Made by a program: the position numbers and the translations under genes. The notes under the pieces were generated by a model that was given only the letters and a program-made list of their open reading frames with translations, made no database searches and was not told the DNA's origin. From Bacteroidota bacterium (lineage in GTDB: Bacteria > Bacteroidota > Bacteroidia > Chitinophagales > Chitinophagaceae), in assembly GCA_023387985.1 (NCBI GenBank), contig JAEWHC010000006.1:42982-106981 (forward strand): a stretch of DNA of 64,000 nt, read 5' to 3'. Positions within the stretch are counted from its first letter, which is position 1, and each line of letters starts with the position of its first letter. Positions 36,372-46,500 of this stretch are shown here, one piece after another.

Positions 36372-37148
36372 CTACACCCCGATCTTCAACCCATCCCAGG
36401 CGAGCCGGATATTTGGGGGAAGTTCGGCATTTACCTCGGCATGCTTACCGAGTTGGTGGCTGATGTGGGTGAAAAAGGCGCTTTCCACCTTCAATGCTTT
36501 GGCAAGATCGATGGCTTGCTGGAGCGTAAAATGGGAGATATGGGGTTCGCGGCGCAGCGCATTGACCACAAGCAGTTTCAAGCCCTGCAATTTCTCCATT
36601 TCTTCCGGTTCAATGCGGTTGGCATCGGTGATATAGGCAAAATGGCCAAATCGAAAGGCCAGCACGGGCATCCGGTGGTGCCAGACTTCTATGGGCTGAA
36701 TGGGGATATCGCCGATCCGGAACGGCTGCATATCCATTTCGTGCAATTCCAGTTCAGGGACACCAGGGTATTTTTTGGGACCAAAAGCATAAGGCACTTC
36801 ATTGTACACGCCTTGCAGCCCATGTTTATCAGAATAAATTTTTGTGGGCGTCCTTTGGGCATACTGCAGCGCCCGGGTATCATCAATCCCACCGATATGG
36901 TCTTTGTGGGAATGGGTAATCAGCAGCGCATCAAGGCGTTTTACGTTTTCACGAAGCAGTTGCTGCCGGAAATCCGGTGTGGCATCCACAATGATGCGGG
37001 TTGTCTCCGATTCCACCATGATGCTGCTGCGGAGGCGTTTGTCTTTCGGGTCTTCCGACCTGCAGACCTCGCAGTCGCAGGCCACCATAGGTACACCGCC
37101 GCTTGTACCGGTGCCGAGGAATGTAATGGTCAATGGAGGCGCTTGCAT
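36372..37148 (-). CDS. MBL-fold metallohydrolase (PhnP-like phosphodiesterase family)
   Basis: From ATG 37148 the protein has 258 residues and starts with the typical strand LTITFLGTGTSGGVP. The metallo-beta-lactamase motif ITHSHKDHIGG (HxHxDH) follows near residue 83, and later metal ligands sit in WHHRMP, YITDANR and FTHISHQ. The Cys pair in CDCEVCRS near residue 25 may hold a structural zinc as in PhnP-type cyclic-phosphate phosphodiesterases. The frame runs upstream to 37376 through a Glu-Val repeat that is merely the translated CTCTAC tract, so that extension is rejected. Confidence 0.88.
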   Translation of the reverse strand: MQAPPLTITFLGTGTSGGVPMVACDCEVCRSEDPKDKRLRSSIMVESETTRIIVDATPDFRQQLLRENVKRLDALLITHSHKDHIGGIDDTRALQYAQRTPTKIYSDKHGLQGVYNEVPYAFGPKKYPGVPELELHEMDMQPFRIGDIPIQPIEVWHHRMPVLAFRFGHFAYITDANRIEPEEMEKLQGLKLLVVNALRREPHISHFTLQQAIDLAKALKVESAFFTHISHQLGKHAEVNAELPPNIRLAWDGLKIGV

Positions 37149-37189
37149 CAATCTGCAAAGGTAGGAGATTGCGGGTTTTCCATTGGCCT

Positions 37190-37517
37190 CCCGCTCCTCC
37201 TCTACCTCCACCTCCACCTCTTCCTCTACCTCTACCTCCACCTCTACCTCCACCTCTTCCTCTACCTCCACCTCTTCCTCCACCTCTACCTCCCCCTCTA
37301 CCTTCACCTCTACCTCCACCTCTACCTCCTGCCAGCCTAAAAAAACGGAGCACCAATCCGGCACTCCGCTTAGCATTTTTTATCTCTTTCTCCACCTCTA
37401 CCTCTACCTCTACCTCTTCCTCCACCTCTTCCTCTTCCTCTACCTCTACCTCTTCCTCTTCCTCTACCTCTTCCTCTACCTCTACCTCTACCTCTACCTC
37501 TACCTCTACCTCTACCC
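37190..37517. repeat. CTCTAC/CTCTTC low-complexity tract in two blocks
   Basis: Two blocks (about 37190-37330 and 37385-37517) are made of six-base units CTCTAC, CTCCAC and CTCTTC; the plus strand has almost no G. The blocks flank a terminator hairpin at 37339-37367. The tract lies between the end of the giant adhesin gene and the start of the MBL gene. It has no coding sense: in one frame it reads Glu-Val, in another Ser-Thr. Confidence 0.9.
37339..37367 (-). terminator. Terminator of the adhesin gene
   Basis: On the minus strand GGAGTGCC (37367-37360) pairs with GGTGCTCC (37354-37347), with two G-T pairs, and is followed by a run of seven T (37345-37339). An A-run on the other side makes it possibly bidirectional. 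It lies 155 bases after the adhesin stop codon, between the two CTCTAC blocks. Confidence 0.7.
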
Positions 37518-37521
37518 CCCC

Positions 37522-40500
37522 TTATTCCTTAATCACCTTAATAATCTTCCTCGTACCATCATCTGCCACCACTTCCAGCAGGTACATACCGGCAGGCGGT
37601 GTGCGCATGGGGTAGCTCAGGCGGTTGTCGCCGGGTGCCACCATTTGCTTTTGTTCCCAAATGGCTGCGCCGCGCATATCGAAGAGGCGGGCTTTCACGC
37701 CCTGGCCAATGGGGGATTCTACTTTGATCAGCACATCATAAGCAACCGGGGCGGTACGCAACGGCGTGATGATGGTCTTTTCGGCAAAGAGTTCCACCGT
37801 ACGGATCATACTGTAGAATTGCTGATTGCGGGCATCGGTCACCAGCAGGCGGTAATGGTGTTTGCCTGGTGTAAGGCCGCTATGGCGGGTTTGATAATCC
37901 AGTACAAAATCACGTTCAATTTCCTTCAGTTTGGTGAACTGCACGCCATCGCGGCTGTACTCCACCACAAATTTCCGCACCGCCTGGTAATCGTTGATCT
38001 TCCAGTCGAGTACAGCGTCCTTGTTTTCGAGATTTACATCAAAAGAAAGAATCTGCGCGGACGGAGCCTGGTTGAGGATATAATCCTTGGCAAAGGCGAA
38101 AGTGTAGTGGGGGTTTGTCCGCTGGTCGGTGCAGGAAATGGTTTTAGAATCAATTTGCCCACTCGTGTTAATCGGGCTATGGAGGGACCCTTCCAGACCG
38201 GAACCCAACTGGCTTGCACTATCGCTATTGTAATCAGTGAAATACCAGGTGTTGCCGGCAGAAGCATATGATTTTGCAATAGCTACTTCAAAGCCAGGAT
38301 CCCATAAAGTTGGAGGAGGTGTCCACCGGGTAAATTCGTCATGGGTTATGTAATTCAGGCTGATGGAAATATTACCGGTGCATGTATCAACCGGTTGAAT
38401 GAGCCAGTGTTGCGTATTTTGCACACCCAGCATATTGGGCAGATACAACGATCCCGGCAAATGGTTTGCTATTTCAACCTGGTAATCCACTTCATAGGTT
38501 CCATTGGCCGTAGGTTTCACAACCGCCGGATTGTAATTCACGCCATAAGGTGCATCCGGCTCACCTACCGGGAAGGTATAAGGTTGCCCACCGGCCATAA
38601 CCCAATGCATGGGGCCGTTAACATAGGAAGATTCTTTTCCCCCGGTAGCTGCATCCGGGCTGGTATTTGTAATGATCAGCTCCTTGCCCAGACCGGTTTT
38701 CACAATGCCATCAGTAAGGGTAAGAACGCCGTTTACATTTACGGGGTTGTTCAACACCACGTTGTCACCGGTTCCGTCAAGATTCGCGGTATTGTTGATT
38801 ACCAGGTTGTGGAAGTTTTCTGATGGGCCAGTAGTGGTAATGTTTTGTTGGGCGCTGCCCACAAAGGTTACCGTACCCGGACCGGCATCAAATCCGTTGG
38901 TGCCTACAGTATTATTCCAGTGGCCGGCTACATGCAGTGCCGAGTTAGGGTTATCCATATTCACCTGCTCACCATGAATATTAAGATTGCGGGCCAGTGC
39001 TATCGCGCCGGTGGCTGCCTGACCATGGGCATGTGCAAATGCACGGGCATAGCTGGTGGTTGAATCAATGTTTGCGGTACAGGTCGCCGGAACGGCAGGT
39101 ATCGTTACATCAATCGTTAAGTCGGGCACAATCCCACCGCCCCAGTTACAGGGGTTAAACCAGTCGCCATCACCGGCACCGCAAGTCCAGGTGCCAACCG
39201 GCACGGTGGCTGTTGGTAAAATGGTTACCGTAGCCGAACCTCCCAGTGTATGGCAGGAGCTTGGGCTACCACCCTCCACCGAAGTACTCACCAGCGTAAA
39301 AGTGGTGTTGGCTGATACTGTAACCGGGAAAATGGTAGTTGGCCCGGTAAGCGTATGAGTACTGTTGGTTGTACCATCATTGATGATAATATCAATGGGA
39401 TAAGGCCCGGTATAATTGGTAACCGTGGCTGTAAGACCAACCGTTGCCGGGATGATACAGGATACTTCATTACCGGAAAGTTCAATGTTGATGGTCGGCA
39501 GAATCACCACCGGAACCACAAAGGTCGTATCGTTGCAACCAATTTCATTGGTAGCTTCCACCGTAAAATTAACCGTTTGAGCAGTAGTTGTATTGTTGAC
39601 AAGCGTACCTGTCAAAGAATTTGGTGCGGTAACCGTGCCACTACCAGCCATACCGGTAACATTCGTAGTATTGTCGCGAGTCCAGCTATATTCCGTATTG
39701 ATCCGGGTGATATTGGAAGTAAATCCGATGGGCGATAATGGCGAGCCGCTGCAGACCCCGGCGTTGGGGTTGTCCACGGCACTGATTACCAGCCTTGGAT
39801 TGACTACAATTTCAATATCGGCAGGAGCTCCGGGACAGCCCATAATGGTAGGCGTAACCGTATAATGATGCCGCATAGTGTCGCCGGTAGGATTGGGCGG
39901 CGCCGTAAAGGTGGTAGTAACACCGGTAATATTATTGATATAATCATGCGATTCCCAATCATAGGTGATGGGCACTTGTACCGTTTGAGTACTGATGTCA
40001 TCAATTGCCCAGAAACTTCCTAAAACGCCATTGTAACGGAAGCGAACTTTAACTCCGGTAATACCCAGGTAAGCAGGAGGAATGGGCACATTCATTTGCA
40101 AATAACCGGTATTGGACCCTTCTTTGTTATAAGTTGAAGGGCCGGTGTTGGCAGGGCCAGCCATAGTCCAAATGCTTTCCCAGGGACCACCATTCGCTGA
40201 AATTTCTACATTAATACTTGCTGATGCCAGCAGTTTATAGGCATGTCGGAAACTAATGCTGCTTGAATTAAGACCAACTGTATTAAATACAGGTGGTGTG
40301 AACCAGGTTTCGCCATTGCTACTGGCTAAAGCCGCCCCAGTGTTTCCCGGTCCACTTTCACCAACCTGCTCCCCAGCAACACTTCGCAATGGAGTAAACC
40401 TTAGCCATTCTGCTATATTCTCATTATTTGCTGAAGAATTAAACGCTCCATTACTCACCTCCCAGCCATGATTAAGAATACTTGCATTATCAAACAGTCC

Positions 40501-43500
40501 ACGTTCAAAACTGGTAGTCGGTAACGTCGTCCCCTGAATCGTCATAGTCACAGTTCCGCCCTCGCAAACCGTTGGAGGATCGCCGGAAGGATTATAGCTA
40601 ATCGGGGCCGCCATAATATTGTTGGGAATCACCTGTACCAGCGTAATGGTAGAATAAGCCGGCACACAACCGCCATTTTCAATTCTTGCCCTGAATATGG
40701 TTGTGGATGGCAAGTTGCTATAGGCATGAGTTGTTGATATTTCGGGAATGTGGGTCCAGGTAGCGCCGCCATTGCTTGAACTTTCCCAACGAACGATGGT
40801 ACCCAAATGCCCGGCAAGCGTGATGGTACCGGAATTACTGCCCTGGCAGGATGGTCCGTTCTGGGCTAAACTGGTTGCCCCACCCACCGGCGCTGCATCC
40901 ACCGTAATGGTTCCACTCAGTTCTTCCCCATCGGGGTTACAACCACCGGTAGCTTTTACGGTATAACTATATACTCCCTGTGTGCTGCCGGTATGGGTAG
41001 GCATGCCGGAAATGGTGAAAATATTGCCGGTGAAGTTGGTATTGATACCTGCCGGTGCAGAAGGGGTCCATACAATGTCTGCCCCGGTTCCGCTTCCTCC
41101 TACAGAATAGGAAATGGGGGTGATGGCTGCACCGCTGCAAAGGGTCTGTGTGCTGGTGGCAGCAGCGGATGTTTGGGTAAGCGTAGCTGTTTCCTGTATG
41201 GTAAATGTAGTAGTGCCGCTGGCCGGATTGCTGCAATCCTCATCATTTTCTACACTTACCAGCGAATAAATGAAGTCTCCTACTGTGCCCGTTGGTACCG
41301 GCAGATCTACTGTGGTATTGGCGCCTGAGGTACTGATGGTTTGGTTGGCGCCTCCGTTTATTTGATAAGTAAAGGTAAATGGACCGGTACCGTTTCCACC
41401 ATCAGCGGTAAAGGTTACATTGGGTGAAGCATCAGCCACACAAACGGTAACTCCACCGCCGATGCTGGCAGTTGGCAATGCCACTACTTTTACTGTAGCG
41501 GTGCCAGTGGCTGTATTCGTACAATGATTGGGATCGGCATCTCTTACACTTTCTAAGTTGTAATCAAAATCGCCGGCAGTACCCGTAGGTGCAGATACCG
41601 TTACACTGTTGCCCACCGTGGTGGTCACTGTGGTATTTCCGCCATTGTTGATATTGTAAGTAAAGGTATAAGGGGCTGTGCCATCGGCTCCGGTAAAGGT
41701 GATGGTAGGCGCTGTCCCATTCTGGCATACCTCAGCAGCATTGGTGGCGATGGTAGCCGTTGGCAATGGCTTCACCACAACGGTTGCGGTTCCACCCACC
41801 GGATTGGAGCAAACCGGAGAAGCCGCATCGCTTACTGAAACGAGTTCATAGATAAAGGTGTCATCGGTAGTGGTGGGTACATTTACAACCGCTGAATTGC
41901 CCGTAGAATTAACGGTCAGATCCGCACCGCCATTTATTTTATAGGTAAAGGTATAGGGGGCTGTTCCCTGTCCACCGGTAAAGGTGATTTGAGGCTGCGC
42001 GGCATCTACACATACAGTGGTAGTACCGGCGATCAAAGCCGTAAGTGGTGGATTCACCGTAATCACCACATTGGTTACCGGGCCGGGGCATCCATTGGCT
42101 GAAGGGGTAACGGCATAGGTAACCGTACCCGGTGCAGTACCGGTATTGGTCAATACCTGTGAAATGGTATTACCAGTTACATCCGAGAAACCGGTAATGG
42201 TTCCGGTGGTCAGGCTGGCCGTCCAGGCAAAGGTTACACCGGCAGGAGTATCCGACAGGTCAATGGAAGGGGCCGAACCCGAACAAACAGTTTCTGCCGC
42301 AGGCGATGTGGTGACTGTTGGCGTTGGATGCACCGTTACGGTTACGTTACCTGTTTGCGGATTGTCGCAACCCATACCGCTTCTTACGCTTTTGAGGGTA
42401 TAGGTATAGGTGCCCGGAGTAGTGGGTACATCCACGGTAAATACATTGCCGGTTGAATTGCCGGTAGTGAATTCGGTAGTGGTGTTTCCATCATTAAAGT
42501 CGTAAGTAAATTGATATTCCGCTGTGGCAGAAGCCCCTGTAAAAGTGATTACCGCAGCTGTTGCACCTTCACAGGCGCTGGTATTGCTTGCTGCAATGGT
42601 AGCTGTAGGCAATGGATCTACATTAATCTCAGCCACTGCAGAAGTAGCGGTGAGGCAGGTGGACATGCCGGCAGGACCGGTGATCACTACATCGTAATTG
42701 CCGGCATCAGCAACCGCAAGGTTGTTCAGGTCGAGGCTGGTACCGTCTTCTCCGGAAAGATCAACTCCATCTTTACGCCACTGATAAGTCAGCTGATCGG
42801 TGAATGTTCCGGCATCAGCCGATACGGTAAGGGTGGTTGAGCCACCTACACAAAATTCATCCGAAACCGGCTGAGTGGTGATGATGATGGCACCCGTTAC
42901 CCCAAGGCTTGCTCCGTTGGAAGTAACGGCATCACATCCACCTACAGGGCCGCTGACGATCACATAATAATCGCCGGCATCTGCAGGCTGCGGACTGGCA
43001 AAATTGAGGGTGGCTGAGGTAGCACCGGGAACGATGGTGCCCGATGGTGCCGTTCCTTTATACCATTGATAGGTGAGTGCCGAAGGGCCGCCGGCAGAAA
43101 CGGTAAGACTTACAGATTCACCGGTACAGGCATTGGTATTTACCGGTTGAGCGATGATATTGATTTCCGGAGTTACCGTCAACTGCATGGTGGCAGAATC
43201 CACCCCACAAGGGCCGGTGGGATCATCGCTTGTAAAGGTTAGGGTAACCGGGCTGCCCGGTACATCACCCGCAGCGGGGGTATAAACTGCAGCGGGATCA
43301 TTTACATTGCTAAAGCTTCCCTGACCGCCGCTCCAGGTTCCTGTGGTGGCACCGCCGCCAATGCTTCCATCGAGGGTGATGGTGGAACTGACACAAACGG
43401 CGTCATTGGCTCCGGCACTGATGGTGACTGCCGGATTGATGGTTATGGTAATATCATCGGTTTCAACGGCACAAAGCGCCGTAGGCGTATTGGAATTGAG

Positions 43501-46500
43501 GGTAAGGGTAACCGTACCGGCAGTAATTTCTGCTGCTGACGGAGTATAGGTTGCATTTAAGGTATTTCGGTTGGGACTGAAAGCTCCGGTTCCGCCGGTC
43601 CAATTTCCGGTAGTAGCGCTACCGCTGATGGCAGCTGCAAGCGTTACCTGCGGTGAGCTTTCGCAGACGGTTTGATCGTCACCGGCATCCACCACCACTT
43701 CGGGAACAATGGTAACCGTCATTTGCGCAGTTTGTTCCTGGCAAACAGAAGGGGTAGCCGGTTCGTCGGAAGTTAAGGTAAGCGTTACCGTTCCGGCAGT
43801 AATATCGGCTGCCGATGGGGTATATACGGCATCTAGGGTTGTTGCATTGGGACTGAAAGTGCCGGTGCCGCTGCTGCTCCAGGTGCCGGTAGTTGCTCCA
43901 CCACTGATGTTGCCCGCAAGGGTTACATCAGGAGCAGCGGAACAAACCGTTTGGTTGGCGACTCCGGTAATCACTACCCTTGGCCGCACATGAATGGTGA
44001 GTTCATCACTTTCAGTATCACATGGTGCCAGGCTGTTGGTGGTGAGGCGCAATACCACATCACCGGTATAGTTGGCTGCAGGGGTATAGGTTACGGCTGC
44101 AGGATTGGCGGTAGGCGTAATGCCACTGAGGGTACCACCGCCACTTACAATGCTCCAGGTAGCAGCGGAGGCGCCACCACCGATGACCGCTCCACTCAGG
44201 GTAATGGCGGCAGGACTGGCTGACTGACAAGCTTCCAAATCATCACCCAGATCCACTGTAGGTGCCGGATTGATGGTGATGCTGCGGGTAGCGGAAACAG
44301 CAGGACAGGCACCATCGTCATTGGACGTTAAGGTTAGTTGAACCAAACCGGAAAAGCCGGGCTCGGGATTGAAGGTAGCAGAAGCCAGATTGCCGGGATT
44401 GCTTAAAGTACCTGCTCCGGATCCGGGGCTTGTGATGCTCCAGGTAGCTGAGGTAGCGGAGCCGCCATAAGAGGCCGGGGTCAACAGAACTGCAGCACCC
44501 GGTGGTGAACAAATGGTGATGGCCGGGCCGGGGGTGAGGGTGTGGAGAGGTTGAACAACTGCTGTTGCAGGAATATTAAGTCCGGAACTATTTGAGCAGT
44601 TATTTACAATCCCCGCAGGGGAGGTATAAACAATTCCTGTAATGGTTATTACTTTATTTACTCCGGTTACTGTTTTGTTAAGGACAGCTGTACCGGTTGC
44701 ATCAAGAGCAATCTGTTGTCCGTTTGTGCCCGGGGTTTCATTGTAGGTAACCATTGTATTGGGTGTACCCGTAATGGTAAAGGTTGCACTGGTATTGGCG
44801 CAAACGGTGGGGGTGTTGGCAACTATGGAAACGGTGGGGGTGGGGAGGACGATAATTTGAAGGGTATCTTCAATTATTGCATTAATTCCTCCACAAGTGT
44901 AATTTTGTGTGGTTTCAAAAACCGAAATATACGTACCTGGGGTGTTAGCTGCAGCTGCGGTAAGATAATAGTTATAATTGGGATTATTTCCATTAACTTT
45001 TGTTACTACAAGTCCAGTTGTAGTACTATTTGCTTTTACTTGAACCCTGTTACCTGCAATTGTTACTAAGTTTAGTGTACCCTGAATGGTTCCGTCTGCC
45101 GGGTAGCGTCCATTTTGCTGACAAATATAAATTGCAGCTCCAGCATCCATACTGGCACCCGTTCCAATTGAAATATTTTCTGAGTACCAACTGGATGTGA
45201 TACAACCTTGCAATGCCCGAACCTGAAGATTTCCGGAAGCAGCACCATTCGGAAACTGAATGGTAACTGTTCCGGTTCCCTGTCCGGCTGTAATGGTCCA
45301 ACCGGCCGGTACACCCCATTCATAGTTGGTAACTCCTGGTACATTGGCTGTATAGGTGTTGGTTTGTGGGGCACAAAACAAGAAACTACCTGAAATAGAA
45401 GTCGGCGCATCCGGCGCGGTTGTATTGATATTCACTATGGCCACCGGTGAATTGGCACTTACTTCACCGCAGGCATTTACTGCCTGTACGGTTACATTGC
45501 CGGTGGCTGCGCCACTCGTACTTACGGTTACACTATTGGTTCCGCTTCCACTGGTAATCGTAAAGCCCGCCGGGAAATTCCAGTTATAGGAACTGGCACC
45601 GCTTACGGCCGGCACAGTAAACACATACCCTGTACCCGTAGCACAAACCAAGGTTGGTGTAGTAATGGTGCCGGGGGCAGGTGGCGGGGTAGTAACGGTA
45701 AAGTTTTGTGCGGTGGTATATGCACTGGTGCCGCAGCTGTTTCTTGCTGCAACCCTTACGGTTAGATTGCCGGTGCCGGAATTGGTGGTAAAGCTGGGTA
45801 CAGCAGTAACATGGGGGTTGGCATCGCTCCATCCGGTGCCATTGATATCCCATAAATATTCGGTGGCATTGGGCACTGCCGGTATAGTGAAAGTGGTACT
45901 TACCCCGGGGCAGATATTTCCTCCTGTTAATGGTGAGGCATTAATGGTACCGGGTACGGCCGGTGTGGGCGGATTGATGACCACCGGAATAACCGTGGCC
46001 GGTGAGGTTCCACAGGCGCTGGTTGCCGTTACAGAGATATTGCCATTGCCGGCTGCATTGGCCTGTACGCCAATATTGGCTATGGTGCTGCTTCCGGTAA
46101 GCCCGGTGGGCAGGATCCAGGTATAGCCGGTAACGGTTGTGGCATTGCTGACGGTATAATTATATACCGCACCGGCATCCACACAAATGGGTGTGGGTGC
46201 AGTAACTACCGTTGGAGCAGCAGGGATGGGTGGTGCAACGGTTACGGCAAGAGTTCTGGCAGCCGATATACCGCAGGTATTTTCGGCGGTAACGCTGATG
46301 GTGCCGCTGACTCCCGAAGCTCCGGGATTGGCGGTGATGGTATTGGTATTGCTGTTTCCGGTCCAACCGGATGGGAGGGTCCAGATGTAGGTAACCCCGG
46401 GAACATTGGGTACCGAGAAATTATAGTCAGTAGATGGACAAATGAGTGGTGGGGCTGTAATGGTTCCGGGAGTAGCGGGGGTACCTTCTGAAACCACCAC

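Noticed and set aside
36123..37340. 405-codon plus-strand ORF
   Set aside because: It runs through the tandem repeat, then antisense to the MBL gene, then into the CTCTAC tract (Leu/Tyr/His runs). No protein-like features.
37149..37376. Glu-Val-rich N-terminal extension of the MBL protein
   Set aside because: It is the translated CTCTAC tract. The conserved MBL start LTITFLGTGTSGG follows directly after ATG 37148.
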